From assembly GCA_024372625.1 (NCBI GenBank), contig CP099603.1:1-64000 (forward strand): DNA of 64,000 bases. The letters are read 5' to 3'. Source of the DNA: Comamonadaceae bacterium OTU4NAUVB1. GTDB taxonomy: Bacteria > Pseudomonadota > Gammaproteobacteria > Burkholderiales > Burkholderiaceae_C. Below the pieces are notes generated by a model, which worked only from the letters and a program-made list of their open reading frames with translations, was not told the origin of the DNA and made no database searches. Numbering within the stretch: position 1 is the stretch's first letter; each line of letters opens with the position of its first letter. Made by a program: the position numbers and the translations under genes. Positions 38,039 to 48,409 of the stretch are shown piece after piece.

Positions 38039-39979
38039 ATGGACATCGACATGAGCGAGTTTCTCGGCATCTTCGTGGAGGAGGCGCGCGAGCACCTCCA
38101 GGAGATGGAAGCGATGCTGCTGGCCCTGCGCATCGACACGGTCACCACCGACGACCTCAACAAGATCTTCCGGGCGGCGCATTCAATCAAGGGCGGCTCG
38201 GCCACCTTCGGCTTGAACAGCGTGACGGAACTCGCCCACGTGCTGGAGTCGCTGCTCGACCGGCTGCGCGACCGGCGTCTCGCACTCACCACGGAAATGG
38301 TGGACGCGCTGCTGCGTAGCACCGACCTGTTGGGCGAGCAGATCAGCGAGCACGAGGGCCGCGGCACGGTTGATGCACGCGTGGTGGAGGAACTGTGCGA
38401 GCGCATCCGCAGGTTGACTGAGAGCCCGGCGAGTGCAGCGTCCCCCATCGCACCGTCCACGTCTACGCCCAAGCCCGCCAAGCCTTTGGGCATCGAAGGT
38501 GTGGCCTTTGGATTTTTTGACGATGCCGAAGCGACCCCAGCCTCACTTGCTACACCCCCCCTACCGCCGTCGCCATCTTCAATCGCTGTTGCTGAATCAG
38601 TGTCAGAGCCTGGATTGCTGCCGACGGAACCCAGATCGAATGGGCCCGCGCCCGTAACGTCAGCAGCCGCCGTTGCCGCTCATGAGTCGAGTTCCATCCG
38701 CGTGGGCGTCGAGAAGGTCGACCAGATCATCAATCTGGTGGGTGAGCTGGTCATCACCCAAGCCATGCTCGCGCAGTGCGTGGACTCCGCGGGCACGCAG
38801 CGCCTGGAAAAACTGAAGGCCGGACTCGACCAGCTCGACCGCAACACGCGCGCGCTGCAGGAAGCAGCCATGGCCATCCGCATGATGCCGATCTCGGCGG
38901 TCTTCAACCGCTTCCCGCGCGTGGTGCGCGACGTCGCCGCCCGCCTTGGCAAGGAGGTCGATCTGAAGCTCGTGGGCGAGGGCACCGAACTCGACAAGGG
39001 CCTGATCGAGCGCATCGTCGATCCGCTCACGCACCTGGTGCGCAACAGCCTGGACCACGGCTTGGAGGCGCCGGCCGAGCGCATCGCCTGCGGCAAGCCG
39101 GTCAAGGGCACGATCACGCTGCGCGCGAGCCACCAGGGCGGCAACATCGTCATCGAGGTCAGCGACGACGGCCGGGGCCTGAGCCGCGAGCGCATCCTGG
39201 CCAAGGCGCGGGAGCGCGGCATCGCCGTCGCCGACAACCCCAGCGATGGCGAGGTCTGGGCGCTGATCTTCGAGGCCGGCTTCTCCACCGCCGACAAGGT
39301 CACCGACGTCTCCGGGCGTGGCGTGGGCATGGACGTCGTGCGCAGCAACATCCACAGCCTGGGCGGCCGCGTGGAGATCCACAGCGAGGCGGGCCTGGGT
39401 ACCCGGATGACGGTGCGCCTGCCGCTGACGCTGGCGATCCTGGACGGCATGTCGGTCTCGTGTGGCGGGGAGACGTTCATCGTGCCGCTGACGTTCATCG
39501 TCGAGTCGCTGCGGCCCTCGCCCGAATCCATCCGCACCGTGGGAAGCCAGGGCCGCGTGCTGCAGATCCGAGGCAAGTACCTGCCGATGGTGACGCTGCA
39601 CGAGCTCCTGGGCATGAGCGCGCCTGCGGTGGGTGATGCGGGCGTTCCCGAGGAAGGAATCCTGATCGTGATCGACACCGAGGAGATGCGCATGGCGCTG
39701 CTGGTGGACGCGTTGCTCGGCCAGCACCAGGTGGTCATCAAGAGCCTGGAGACCAACTACCGCAAGGTGCCAGGCATCTCCGGCGCCACCATCATGGGCG
39801 ACGGGCGCGTGGCGCTGATCCTGGATGCCGCCGGCCTGGGCCGGCTGGCCGCTAGCCAGCGGCGCGAGCGCGAGCTCGCCGAACTTGCCTCGGCCTTCCC
39901 TGGCGCTACTGCTTCGCCCACGTCCCCTGCGCTTCTGACGCACCGTCCCCGGGCTCAACCTGAACTGGCACTGTCATGA
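38039..39979 (+). CDS. cheA: Chemotaxis histidine kinase CheA
   Basis: 646 residues. HPt domain with phospho-His48 in [15 protein letters not shown], a Pro/Ser-rich linker at about 135-215 with no obvious P2 domain, dimerisation helices ([18 protein letters not shown]), the ATP domain with the N box RNSLDHGLE and the G boxes DDGRGL and [10 protein letters not shown], then the CheW-like regulatory domain. Lack of a clear P2 suggests direct phosphotransfer or a weak docking site. AGGAGA ribosome site before the ATG. Its stop overlaps the cheW start. Confidence 0.95.
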   Translation: MDIDMSEFLGIFVEEAREHLQEMEAMLLALRIDTVTTDDLNKIFRAAHSIKGGSATFGLNSVTELAHVLESLLDRLRDRRLALTTEMVDALLRSTDLLGEQISEHEGRGTVDARVVEELCERIRRLTESPASAASPIAPSTSTPKPAKPLGIEGVAFGFFDDAEATPASLATPPLPPSPSSIAVAESVSEPGLLPTEPRSNGPAPVTSAAAVAAHESSSIRVGVEKVDQIINLVGELVITQAMLAQCVDSAGTQRLEKLKAGLDQLDRNTRALQEAAMAIRMMPISAVFNRFPRVVRDVAARLGKEVDLKLVGEGTELDKGLIERIVDPLTHLVRNSLDHGLEAPAERIACGKPVKGTITLRASHQGGNIVIEVSDDGRGLSRERILAKARERGIAVADNPSDGEVWALIFEAGFSTADKVTDVSGRGVGMDVVRSNIHSLGGRVEIHSEAGLGTRMTVRLPLTLAILDGMSVSCGGETFIVPLTFIVESLRPSPESIRTVGSQGRVLQIRGKYLPMVTLHELLGMSAPAVGDAGVPEEGILIVIDTEEMRMALLVDALLGQHQVVIKSLETNYRKVPGISGATIMGDGRVALILDAAGLGRLAASQRRERELAELASAFPGATASPTSPALLTHRPRAQPELALS

Positions 39980-40491
39980 CCCAAGCCACCCCCACTCCCA
40001 CCGTCAGCCAATCCAGCCACGCCCTGACCACCACCGCCTCCCCGACGCGCGTTGCGGCCCTCTCCCAGACCGGCATGCTGACCTTCCGGCTTGGCGCGGA
40101 GCACTACGCCATCGACATCCTCAAGGTCCAGGAGATCCGCGGCTACGAGGCCGTCACCCGCATCGCCAACGCGCCGCGCTCGGTCAAGGGCGTGATCAAC
40201 CTGCGCGGCAACATCGTGCCGATCATCGACATGCGCATCCGCTTCGAGCTTGCCCAGGCCAACTACGATGACTTCACCGTGGTCATCATCGTCAACGTGG
40301 GCGCGCGTGTGGTGGGCATGGTGGTGGACGGCGTCTCCGATGTCGTAGGCCTTACCAGCGAGCAGATCCAGCCCGGCCCGGCCTTGGCAGCGATTGATCA
40401 GAGCTGCATCGTCGGGCTTGCCACCTTGGAGGATCGCATGCTCATCCTCCTGGACGTCCAGGCACTCCTTGCGGACATCGACTCGCCATGA
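39976..40491 (+). CDS. cheW: Chemotaxis adaptor CheW
   Basis: 171 residues. After a ~30-residue Ser/Thr-rich leader comes the SH3-like CheW domain: [54 protein letters not shown]. It couples the receptor to CheA. ATGA overlaps join it to cheA before and cheR after, implying translational coupling. Confidence 0.95.
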   Translation: MTQATPTPTVSQSSHALTTTASPTRVAALSQTGMLTFRLGAEHYAIDILKVQEIRGYEAVTRIANAPRSVKGVINLRGNIVPIIDMRIRFELAQANYDDFTVVIIVNVGARVVGMVVDGVSDVVGLTSEQIQPGPALAAIDQSCIVGLATLEDRMLILLDVQALLADIDSP

Positions 40492-41426
40492 ACCGGTCGG
40501 ACCATGCGCACGAGGTCGACGCTGCCAGCGAGGGGGGTCGAGCCGGACAGCGCGACTTCGTCTTTAAAACCGGCGATTTCCGCCGCGTGCAAGCCCTCAT
40601 CCATGCTCACGCGGGCATCGCCATCGCCGACACCAAGGAGGAGATGGTCTACAGCCGGTTGTCGCGCCGCCTGAGGGCAACCAACCTGTCGAGCGTCGAG
40701 GCTTACCTGAGGCACCTGGAGACGCCGGGCAACGAGGCCGAGTGGGAGCACTTCACCAACGCCCTGACCACCAACCTCACGTCGTTCTTTCGCGAAGCGC
40801 ACCATTTCCCCATCCTCACGCAGCACCTCAAGGCACTCGCGCGGGACCGGCCGCTACGCGTGTGGACCTGCGCCGCTTCCACGGGCGAGGAGCCCTATTC
40901 GATCGCCATGGCGCTTGCCGAGGCCTTCGACACCCTGTCGCCGCCGGTGCGCATCCTGGCCACCGACATCGACACCAAGGTGCTGGCCATCGCCCAGGCC
41001 GGGGTGTACGACGACAAGCGTGTGGCCGAGTTGCCTGTCGCCCAGGTTAAGCGCTTTTTCCAGCGCGGCTCGGGCGCGCAGGTCGGCAAGGTGCGCATCC
41101 GGCCCGAACTCGCGGCGCTGATGCGCTTCAAGCCGTTGAACTTGCTGACCGACGAATGGCTGAGCCTGAAACCGTTCGACGCGATCTTCTGCCGCAACGT
41201 GATGATCTATTTCGACAAGCCCACGCAGTACGCTGTGCTGACCAAGCTCGTGCAGCTGCTGGAGAGCGATGGCCTGTTCTTCGCCGGGCATTCCGAGAGT
41301 CTGCTGTTTGCCTCCGACTTGGTGCGCCTGAGGTCGCACACAGTCTATGAGCGCGCGCCAGCGGGTACGCCCAAGCCGCGCCAGGCCCTACCGCCACGGG
41401 TGTCACGCTCGAAGGTGGCCGCATGA
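40488..41426 (+). CDS. cheR: Chemoreceptor methyltransferase CheR
   Basis: 312 residues. N-terminal helical CheR domain ([20 protein letters not shown]), then the SAM-binding domain with [29 protein letters not shown], and [14 protein letters not shown]. It methylates receptor glutamates and could bind the WESF tail of the MCP. ATGA overlaps at both ends. Confidence 0.95.
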   Translation: MNRSDHAHEVDAASEGGRAGQRDFVFKTGDFRRVQALIHAHAGIAIADTKEEMVYSRLSRRLRATNLSSVEAYLRHLETPGNEAEWEHFTNALTTNLTSFFREAHHFPILTQHLKALARDRPLRVWTCAASTGEEPYSIAMALAEAFDTLSPPVRILATDIDTKVLAIAQAGVYDDKRVAELPVAQVKRFFQRGSGAQVGKVRIRPELAALMRFKPLNLLTDEWLSLKPFDAIFCRNVMIYFDKPTQYAVLTKLVQLLESDGLFFAGHSESLLFASDLVRLRSHTVYERAPAGTPKPRQALPPRVSRSKVAA

Positions 41427-42031
41427 ACCGTCAGCTCGTCCAGGCGCCCAGCACGAAGGTGTACTTCGATACCACGTTCCAAAGCAAGGCCGCGCGCATC
41501 CTGCCCGGTGAGTACCACGTGACGCGGGATGACATGGTGATCGTCACCGTGCTCGGGTCGTGCGTGGCTGCGTGCCTGCGCGACCCCGACAGCGGCATCG
41601 GCGGCATGAACCATTTCCTGCTGCCCGACACAACCAGCAGTCGCGACGCTGAAGGCGATTCCGCACGCTACGGCAGTTACGCCATGGAGGTGCTGATCAA
41701 CCAGCTCATCAAGCTCGGCGCTCAACGTCATCGCCTGCAGGCCAAGGTCTTCGGCGGCGCCAATGTGATTGCTGGCATGCACCAGCTCAACATCGGCCAA
41801 CGCAATGCGGACTTCGTGCTCGACTTCCTCCGCACCGAGAAGATCCCGGTCATGGCCAGCGACCTGGAGGACACCTGCCCACGCAAGGTAGCTTATTTCC
41901 CGCGCAACGGCGTTGTGCGCATGAAGCGGCTGGTGGACGCGGGATCGCAGCAGATCGTGCGGCACGAGCAACGCTACAAGGCCGAGTTCTCGCAGGCACC
42001 GGTGGCCGGCGAGGTCGAACTCTTCGGATGA
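41423..42031 (+). CDS. cheD: Chemoreceptor glutamine deamidase CheD
   Basis: 202 residues. The catalytic Cys is in LGSCVAACLRDP, the His in GGMNHFLLPD, and the KVFGGANV and NIGQRN segments are typical. It converts receptor glutamines to glutamates, and in other systems is a partner of CheC, which is of interest given the CheC-like motif at 36540. Overlaps cheR by 4 bp; cheB follows after 7 bp. Confidence 0.95.
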   Translation: MNRQLVQAPSTKVYFDTTFQSKAARILPGEYHVTRDDMVIVTVLGSCVAACLRDPDSGIGGMNHFLLPDTTSSRDAEGDSARYGSYAMEVLINQLIKLGAQRHRLQAKVFGGANVIAGMHQLNIGQRNADFVLDFLRTEKIPVMASDLEDTCPRKVAYFPRNGVVRMKRLVDAGSQQIVRHEQRYKAEFSQAPVAGEVELFG

Positions 42032-42038
42032 GGTGCCC

Positions 42039-43115
42039 ATGAAGAAGATCCGTGTGCTGATCGTCGACGACTCGGCGCTGATTCGGCAAGTTCTGTCAGC
42101 CATCGTCAACGCCCAGAGCGACATGATGGTGGTGGCCACCGCGGCCCACCCGATGATGGCGCGCGACCTGATGCGCACGGTCGAGGCCGACGTGATGACC
42201 CTGGACGTGGAGATGCCGCTGATGAACGGCATCGATTTCCTGCGCCGGCTGATGGCGGCGCGCCCGATGCCGGTGGTGATGGTGTCCACGCTCACGGCCA
42301 AGGGCAGCGACATGACCCTGCAGGCGCTCGAACTGGGTGCTGTCGACTTCATCTGCAAACCCAAGTTCGGCTTGGCCGACGGTCTGCAGGCCTATGCCGA
42401 AGACATCTGCACGAAGCTGCGCACGGCCGCCTCGGCGCGCATGCCTCGGCGTGCCACATCGGTCGCCACGGTTGGTGCCGTCACCGGTGCTCCGACGGCG
42501 CCAACCCGGCTCGCCTTCGGGCCGTGCGGCGACCGGATCATCTTTGTGGGCTCGTCCACCGGTGGCACCGAAGCGGTCCGTGAGTTGCTCTCGCGCATGC
42601 CCGCAGATGCACCGCCCATCATGATTGCGCAGCACATGCCCGAGAACTTTACGCGCTCGTTCGCGCAGCGCCTGGACAGCATGACGCACTTTTCCGTGTG
42701 CGAGGCCGAGGACGGCCAGACCGCCCGGCCGGGCCAGGTCTTCATCGCGCCCGGCCACTCGCACTTGCTTGTCCAACGGCGCGGCAATGGTTGGATCACC
42801 CGGCTGTCGAAAGCCGAACCCGTGAACCGCCATCGGCCGTCGGTCGACGTGCTCTTCCACTCGGCGGCGCACGTGGCCGGCGCCGCGGCCATCGGGATCA
42901 TCCTCACGGGCATGGGCAAGGACGGCGCGGCAGGCATGCTGGCCATGCGCCAAGCCGGTGCCATGACCTTTGCGCAGGACGAGCAGACCTGCGTTGTCTT
43001 CGGCATGCCGCGCGAGGCCATCGCCGCAGGCGGCGTTGACGAAGTGGTGCCACTGCCGTCGATGGCCGACCGTGTCTGTGCCCGCTGGCACGCATCGCGT
43101 CATGGACGGTCATAG
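42039..43115 (+). CDS. cheB: Chemotaxis methylesterase/deamidase CheB
   Basis: 358 residues. N-terminal receiver (VDDSALIRQ, phospho-Asp in LDVEMPLMNG, STLTAKGS, CKPK) and C-terminal methylesterase with the Ser in VGSSTGGTEA, His in IAQHMPENF and Asp in LTGMGKDGAAGM. The ATG at 42039 is chosen for its GAGGTG ribosome site; a GTG two codons earlier is possible. It removes methyl groups from receptors when phosphorylated by CheA. Confidence 0.95.
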   Translation: MKKIRVLIVDDSALIRQVLSAIVNAQSDMMVVATAAHPMMARDLMRTVEADVMTLDVEMPLMNGIDFLRRLMAARPMPVVMVSTLTAKGSDMTLQALELGAVDFICKPKFGLADGLQAYAEDICTKLRTAASARMPRRATSVATVGAVTGAPTAPTRLAFGPCGDRIIFVGSSTGGTEAVRELLSRMPADAPPIMIAQHMPENFTRSFAQRLDSMTHFSVCEAEDGQTARPGQVFIAPGHSHLLVQRRGNGWITRLSKAEPVNRHRPSVDVLFHSAAHVAGAAAIGIILTGMGKDGAAGMLAMRQAGAMTFAQDEQTCVVFGMPREAIAAGGVDEVVPLPSMADRVCARWHASRHGRS

Positions 43116-43228
43116 GTCGTGCTTCAAAGCCTAAACATGCAATCCGACCAGAACATGAATACGAAGAACGTGGCTGGCACAAACACTGAGTCTGTACGCT
43201 GCGCCGGCACGCGCGTGAGGTGCGCAAG

Positions 43229-44446
43229 ATGCTGAACGTACTGCTGGGACGCCAGCCCATCGTGGACCGAACTGGCGCGCTGGTCGCCTATGAACTCCTG
43301 TTCAGAAGCGACACCAACAACGCGGCGGTCATCGTGGACGATCACGCTGCTACCGCGCAGGTGATCCTCAACGCGGTCGTGGAGTTCGGCCTGGCCAGCA
43401 CACTCGGCGCGCACCGAGGGTTCGTCAACATCGGGCGCGCCTCGTTCGGTTCGGACAGCCTGTTGCTGCTCGAGGCCGAGCGCTTCACGCTGGAGATCCT
43501 GGAGGATGTCGTTATCGATGCCGAGGTCGAGGCTGCGTGCGTGCGGCTGCGGCAGGCGGGCTTCCAGATCGCCTTGGACGACGTGATCACCGAGCAGCGC
43601 ATTCCGAAACAGGTGCTTGACTTGGTGGACATCGTCAAGATCGACGTGCGTGCCACGACCAAATCCGACCTCCCAGGCCTGATCGCCAGGGCCCATGCAG
43701 CGGGTTGCTTGGTCCTGGCCGAGAAGGTCGAGACCCAGGAAGAGCATCGGCACATCCGTGATCTGGGCGCGGACCTCTTCCAAGGCTATTTCTTCGCTCG
43801 TCCTGAGATGCTTCACCAAGTCCGGGTCAGCGCGTCGCACACCGCGCTGCTCAAGCTCAACAGCGTGTTGGCTGGGGAGCCGAGCCTGGAGGACATGCGC
43901 TCGGAGGTGAAACGCAATCCGGTACTGCTCGCACAGTTGATGAAGTTCGCCGGCTCGGCCGGTTCGGCCGGGCGAGCGGACCTCACCGTGTGCGAAGCCA
44001 TCGCGCGCGTGGGCACGCGCCAGCTCGGACGGCTGGCCCAACTGCTGCTGTTTGCTGTCGATGGCCAGCAGCAATTGGAAAACAACCCGTTGCTGCAGCT
44101 GGTGCACACGCGGGCGCGCTTCATGGAGCTGATGGCCGACGAGGTAAGGCCGGACGACGAGGTCTTTGCCGACATGGCTTTTCAAACTGGCGTTTTCTCG
44201 CTGATGCACGTCGTCACCCGCCAGCCTTGCGCGCAGTTGCTCGAGCAGATCGGCACCAGCGCGTGCATCCAATTGGCCATCTTGCGCTCGGAGGGCGATC
44301 TGGGCGACCTGCTGCGCATCGCGGCGATCATGGAGGGGTTTGCATCCGTAGAGTCCAGCCAAACACTCGCTCGTTGTGGCATCGGCAAAGGCCGGCTCAG
44401 TACCCTGTTCGCCATGGCAGCAACCAGCATGCTCAATGGGGTTTGA
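43229..44446 (+). CDS. EAL-HDOD signalling protein (YuxH type)
   Basis: 405 residues. The N-terminal EAL-like domain has YELLFRSD where active enzymes have ExLxR, and lacks other metal ligands (DDVITE for DDFG), so it is probably a non-catalytic c-di-GMP or protein-binding module. The C-terminal HDOD domain contains LLAQLMKFAGSA and the later LLRIAAIMEGF. Such proteins often sit with chemotaxis or biofilm genes and are thought to link c-di-GMP and motility. It follows cheB by 113 bp in the same direction and closes the operon. Confidence 0.85.
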   Translation: MLNVLLGRQPIVDRTGALVAYELLFRSDTNNAAVIVDDHAATAQVILNAVVEFGLASTLGAHRGFVNIGRASFGSDSLLLLEAERFTLEILEDVVIDAEVEAACVRLRQAGFQIALDDVITEQRIPKQVLDLVDIVKIDVRATTKSDLPGLIARAHAAGCLVLAEKVETQEEHRHIRDLGADLFQGYFFARPEMLHQVRVSASHTALLKLNSVLAGEPSLEDMRSEVKRNPVLLAQLMKFAGSAGSAGRADLTVCEAIARVGTRQLGRLAQLLLFAVDGQQQLENNPLLQLVHTRARFMELMADEVRPDDEVFADMAFQTGVFSLMHVVTRQPCAQLLEQIGTSACIQLAILRSEGDLGDLLRIAAIMEGFASVESSQTLARCGIGKGRLSTLFAMAATSMLNGV

Positions 44447-44508
44447 CTAAAAAACACTCTGTGCTCAAAGACAACTGTGGAGCGACACAGCCGCCAGTCT
44501 GATTATTT

Positions 44509-45083
44509 TTATATTTCCTGTGCCATATCTACCAAGATTTGAAGCGTTACTTTCGTCGCATCGTCTTCCAGTTGGGTTCGCCGGGCGATGCCCAGCGCTC
44601 TCGACAGCGCCGGTTTCAGTGGCCGTGTGGTGATGCGAGGATCGGGCTGCGGCGCACCGCCTTCGTGGGGTAGCAGCGCCGCGCCATAGCCAGCCGCCAC
44701 AAGGCTTTTCATTGCGTCGTTGTAGTTCAGTTCGATACGCACCTGTGGCTGCTCGCCACCTTCGGCAGACCATTCAGCGGTCTGACTCAAGAGCCGGGTG
44801 CCGCGGTCGTTGGCGATCAGGGGCCAGGCGGCCAGCCAAGCGGGCGTCACGTGCCGAGGTGGCTTCCGGTCGGTCGGGATGAAAGCCAGCACCGGCGACT
44901 GGCGCCAGGCCTGCACGTGCTGCTCGCGCAAGGTCATCTGCGGCAGCGCGACGATGCCGATGTCCAGGCTGCCGGAGACCAGCCGCACCAGTGCTTCTTC
45001 GCTTGTCATCACCGCGACCTGTACGTCGATCTCCGGATGCTGGGTCGCCAGGATCTTCAGCGCCTGAGGCAGCAGGTAGGCGT
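44509..45083 (-). pseudogene. LysR remnant, partial copy of the 27-kb gene
   Basis: Encodes only the substrate-binding domain, from the equivalent of [11 protein letters not shown] to the C-terminus, with high identity to 27284-28168 (long stretches such as [13 protein letters not shown] identical). The HTH is absent. Similarity stops abruptly at about 45083. The last residues also differ (LVDMAQEI for LLDMSEN). It is a duplicated fragment, not a functional regulator. Confidence 0.88.
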
Positions 45084-45099
45084 TGTGCGAGCGCAGAAA

Positions 45100-45197
45100 A
45101 GCTGTGTCCTCAGCGTCTCACCCCAACCAACGGAAACCAGCAGCTCTGAGAACTCTTCACAGGTGATGACTCGGTCTGCCGAAATTGAGTACGTCAT
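45100..45197 (-). pseudogene. GNAT acetyltransferase N-terminal fragment
   Basis: Starting at the ATG at 45195-45197 the minus strand reads MTYSISADRVITCEEFSELL followed by a short VGWGE-type segment. This looks like the start of GNAT N-acetyltransferases (first strand, then the helix with FxxLL before GWG). The frame then runs into the LysR remnant junction. The rest of the domain is not found in the window. Confidence 0.4.
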
Positions 45198-45271
45198 GTG
45201 GGTGAGGTCAAAGCCTAGCAGCCTCACGTTGGACCCGCTCTAGGCGCTTGATAAGCTGAAAATATATCTAC

Positions 45272-45284
45272 TGTTGATTATGTG
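45272..45284 (+). repeat. TGTTGATTATGTG intergenic repeat, copy 4
   Basis: Exact 13-mer between the GNAT fragment and the lrp-type gene, in a region that already shows rearrangement. Confidence 0.7.
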
Positions 45285-45402
45285 AGTTATCAACAAAAGA
45301 GTTGAGCTTGTTAGTGTCTATGAAGGTGCTGTAACAAGGCGCCGGCAATGGCCTCGTGTTTTGAAAAAGTTCGGAAAGCGCTACTTGGGCTTGCCACGGT
45401 CA

Positions 45403-45870
45403 TTACCGATCCAGCGGCAGATCGAGTGTTTCCTTGACCTCTTCCATGACGACGACGCTGCGGGACTCCGCCGCGGTCGGCAGCTTCTTCAGGATGCTGC
45501 CCAGCAGGTGGCGGTACTCGCTCATGCCGCGCAGCCGGCACTTGATGAGGTAGTCGAAGTCGCCGGACACCAAGTGGGCTTCCATCACCTCCGGCATCTG
45601 CGACAACTCCCTCTTCACCTTGTCGAAGACGTCCTCCGACTTCGCCGAGAGCTTGATCTCCACGAAGACCAGCAAGGTCCTGCCAAGCGCCTCGGGCGAC
45701 AGGCGCGCGTGGTAGCCCTCGATGACACCTTCGCGTTCCATCCGCCGCACCCGCTCCGTGCAGGGCGATGCCGACAGGCCCACTGTGTCCGCAAGTTCCG
45801 TCATGGAGACGCGTCCGTGGCGCTGCAGCACATCGAGGATGGCGAGATCAATACGGTCAGCGTGGAACAT
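45403..45870 (-). CDS. Lrp/AsnC-family regulator, probably of the dad operon
   Basis: 155 residues. N-terminal HTH (IDLAILDVLQRHGRVSMTELADTVGLSASPCTERVRRMEREGVI) and C-terminal RAM domain (VEIKLSAKSEDVFDKVKRELSQMPEV, then VSGDFDYLIKCRLRG) that binds amino acids. It is divergent from dadA with a 128-bp gap containing a long inverted repeat, so it likely senses alanine and activates dadAX, as DadR does in Pseudomonas. The gene name dadR would be reasonable but is inferred. Confidence 0.92.
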   Translation of the reverse strand: MFHADRIDLAILDVLQRHGRVSMTELADTVGLSASPCTERVRRMEREGVIEGYHARLSPEALGRTLLVFVEIKLSAKSEDVFDKVKRELSQMPEVMEAHLVSGDFDYLIKCRLRGMSEYRHLLGSILKKLPTAAESRSVVVMEEVKETLDLPLDR

Positions 45871-45904
45871 TCTTTGTCAAACCCGAAAACCGATACTAAA
45901 AAAA

Positions 45905-45945
45905 GTGACTTTCACTTATTGGCGGCTCTAGATAAGTGAAATCAC
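45905..45945. promoter_or_regulatory. Long inverted repeat between lrp-type gene and dadA
   Basis: GTGACTTTCACTTAT (45905-45919) faces ATAAGTGAAATCAC (45932-45945); the arms are complementary except for one extra base. It is centred about 74 bp from dadA and 55 bp from the regulator start, the expected place for a DadR/Lrp operator. Each arm is itself a partial palindrome (GTGA...TCAC), which suits an Lrp dimer per arm. Confidence 0.75.
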
Positions 45946-45998
45946 CTTCTGATGGATTAATAAACTTAGTACATCTACTGTCAACCATCGAGTATTCC

Positions 45999-47294
45999 AT
46001 GAAAGTCATCGTTGCAGGCAGCGGCGTCGTCGGCACGGCCACCGCGTACTACCTCGCCAAGGCCGGCGCGGATGTCACCGTCATTGACCGCCAGGCCGGC
46101 CCGGCCCTGGAAACGAGCTTCGCCAATGCCGGTCAGGTGTCCCCGGGCTACTCGACGCCATGGGCCGCACCGGGCATTCCGCTGAAGGCGCTCAAGTGGA
46201 TGTTCCAGAAGCACGCGCCGCTGGCGGTGCGTTCTGACGGCAGCCTGTGGCAGCTGCAGTGGATCGCTCAGATGTTGCGCAACTGCACCCAGGAACGCTA
46301 CGCGGTGAACAAGGAACGCATGATGCGGGTTGCCGAGTACAGCCGCGACTGCCTTCGTGCCTTGCGTGCCGATACCGGCATCCAGTACGAGCAGCGCACT
46401 GGCGGCACGCTGCAGCTTTTTCGCACCCAGGCCCAGATCGACGCGGTGCAGCGCGACATCGACGTGCTCAAGGAATGCGGCGTGGCCTACGAACTGCTCG
46501 ACCGTGCGTCGCTCTCCCAGGCCGAGCCCGCGCTGGTCTATGCGCAGGACCGGCTGACCGGCGGGCTGCGCCTGCCGGGCGACGAGACGGGTGATTGCCA
46601 TTTGTTCACCACCGAGCTGTCACGTCTGGCCCGTGACCTGGGCGCGAAATTCCTCTTTGGCCAAGACATCGAGCGTGTGGAGGCACAAGCCGGTCGTGTG
46701 CAGGGCATCCGCGTTGGCGGGCAGCTGCTGCAGGCCGATTCGTATGTGATGGCGCTGGGCAGCTTCTCGCGCGACATGCTGCGGCCCCTGAACCTCCAGC
46801 TTCCGGTCTACCCGGTCAAAGGCTATTCGCTGAGCATTCCGCTGGTGGACGCCGAGCGTGCGCCTCGATCCACCGTGCTCGACGAGACCTACAAGATCGC
46901 GATCACGCGCTTTGACAACCGCATCCGCGTGGGCGGCATGGCCGAGCTGGGCGGCTTCGACATGCGCCTGAACCCCGCGCGCCGCGCCACGCTGGAAATG
47001 GTGGTCAGCGACCTGTTTCCGGGCGGTGACCTGCGGCGCGCCTCGTTCTGGACCGGCCTGCGTCCCATGACGCCCGATGGCACGCCGATCGTCGGGCCGA
47101 CCCGCTACGCCAACCTGTTCCTCAACACCGGTCACGGCACGCTGGGCTGGACCATGGCCTGCGGCTCTGGCCGCGTCGTGGCCGACCTCGTCACGGGCCA
47201 TCAGCCCGAGATCAACACGAACGGGCTGGGCCTGGAGCGGTACAACGGGTCAGCACGCCGCAGCCAATCGGCGCCCAGCGCCGTGGTGGCATGA
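45999..47294 (+). CDS. dadA: D-amino acid dehydrogenase, small subunit
   Basis: 431 residues. FAD-binding [24 protein letters not shown] at the N-terminus, then the DadA-specific [26 protein letters not shown], and the C-terminal [17 protein letters not shown] and [16 protein letters not shown]. It oxidises D-alanine to pyruvate and feeds electrons to the respiratory chain. The start MKVIVAGSG is typical. It overlaps the racemase gene by 4 bp, giving the classic dadAX catabolic operon. Confidence 0.95.
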   Translation: MKVIVAGSGVVGTATAYYLAKAGADVTVIDRQAGPALETSFANAGQVSPGYSTPWAAPGIPLKALKWMFQKHAPLAVRSDGSLWQLQWIAQMLRNCTQERYAVNKERMMRVAEYSRDCLRALRADTGIQYEQRTGGTLQLFRTQAQIDAVQRDIDVLKECGVAYELLDRASLSQAEPALVYAQDRLTGGLRLPGDETGDCHLFTTELSRLARDLGAKFLFGQDIERVEAQAGRVQGIRVGGQLLQADSYVMALGSFSRDMLRPLNLQLPVYPVKGYSLSIPLVDAERAPRSTVLDETYKIAITRFDNRIRVGGMAELGGFDMRLNPARRATLEMVVSDLFPGGDLRRASFWTGLRPMTPDGTPIVGPTRYANLFLNTGHGTLGWTMACGSGRVVADLVTGHQPEINTNGLGLERYNGSARRSQSAPSAVVA

Positions 47295-48409
47295 GCCGGC
47301 CCAGCGTGGCCCGCATCGACCTCGATGCGCTTCGCCACAACCATGCGGCCGCGCGTGCGCTGCATGGAGGAAACGTGCTCGCGGTGCTCAAGGCCAATGC
47401 CTATGGGCACGGCGCAGTGCGCTGTGCCCAGGCGCTCGTGGGTCTGGCCGATGGTTTCGCCGTGGCCTTCCTCTCGGAAGCCATGGAGTTGCGAGACGCC
47501 GGGATCACCGCCCCGATCCTGCTGCTCGAGGGCGTTTTTGACGAAGCCGAACTCAAAGCCGCTTCGTTGCATCGGCTGTGGGTCGTCGTCCATCAGAAAT
47601 CACAGCTGCGCATGCTGGAAGGTGCTTCGGACCTCGCCGGCGCGTTGGGGGTCTGGCTCAAGATGGACTCTGGCATGGGCCGCGCGGGTCTGGTGCCTGC
47701 GGAGATGGCCGAGGGCTTCGAGCGTCTGAAGGCGTGCCGGTCGGTGAGCCACGTGGTGCTCATGAGCCATTTCGCGCGCGCGGACGAACCGGACATGCCG
47801 ACCACCGTCGCGCAGCTGGCGTCATTCCATGTGGCCTGCGAGGGACTGGACGCGCCCGTCAGTCTGGCCAACTCGGCCGGCATCATGGCTTGGACCGATG
47901 CCCGGCGCAGTTGGGGCCGCGCCGGCATCATGCTGTACGGTGCCGATCCGCTTCCCTTGGCTCATCGGCAGACACCACTGCTGCCCGTGATGACGCTGCA
48001 AAGCCAGGTCTTCGCTGAACGGCTGCTTCCGCCCGGCGCGCCACTCGGCTATGGCGGCAGCTTCGTCGCTGAGCGCGTCACCCGTGTCGGCTTGGTCGCG
48101 CTCGGCTACGCAGACGGCTATCCCCGTACCGCACCGGCCGGTACGCCCGTCGCCATCGGTGGGCAAACTGCGCGGTTGATCGGGCGTGTGTCGATGGACA
48201 TGCTGACGGTGGACCTGACGGACTTGCCTGACGCCGGCATCGGCAGCAAGGTCGAGCTGTGGGGAAAAACCGTCGATGTGAACCAAGTGGCCGCCGGCGC
48301 CGGGACGATTGCCTATGAACTGCTTTGCAACGTGAAGCGCGTGCCGCGCGTCTATGAAGGTGCCGATGCAAGGCCTGAAATTTCGCGAGGTCGCGATCGA
48401 TGTCCTTGA
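47291..48409 (+). CDS. dadX: Alanine racemase (catabolic), altered C-terminus
   Basis: 372 residues. PLP Lys in [11 protein letters not shown], catalytic Tyr near GYADGYPR, and the conserved [13 protein letters not shown]. It racemises L-alanine for DadA. Family members normally end within a few residues of NVKRVPRVY; here the frame runs on about 17 residues ([12 protein letters not shown]...), reading antisense through a degraded M20 amidohydrolase. The native stop has apparently been lost by a deletion that joined the two genes; the enzyme core is complete and probably active. Confidence 0.93.
   Translation: MSRPSVARIDLDALRHNHAAARALHGGNVLAVLKANAYGHGAVRCAQALVGLADGFAVAFLSEAMELRDAGITAPILLLEGVFDEAELKAASLHRLWVVVHQKSQLRMLEGASDLAGALGVWLKMDSGMGRAGLVPAEMAEGFERLKACRSVSHVVLMSHFARADEPDMPTTVAQLASFHVACEGLDAPVSLANSAGIMAWTDARRSWGRAGIMLYGADPLPLAHRQTPLLPVMTLQSQVFAERLLPPGAPLGYGGSFVAERVTRVGLVALGYADGYPRTAPAGTPVAIGGQTARLIGRVSMDMLTVDLTDLPDAGIGSKVELWGKTVDVNQVAAGAGTIAYELLCNVKRVPRVYEGADARPEISRGRDRCP

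Noticed and set aside
38660..39958. Long minus-strand open frame opposite cheA
   Set aside because: Antisense to a certain gene; Asp/His/Ala/Gly-rich with no domain.
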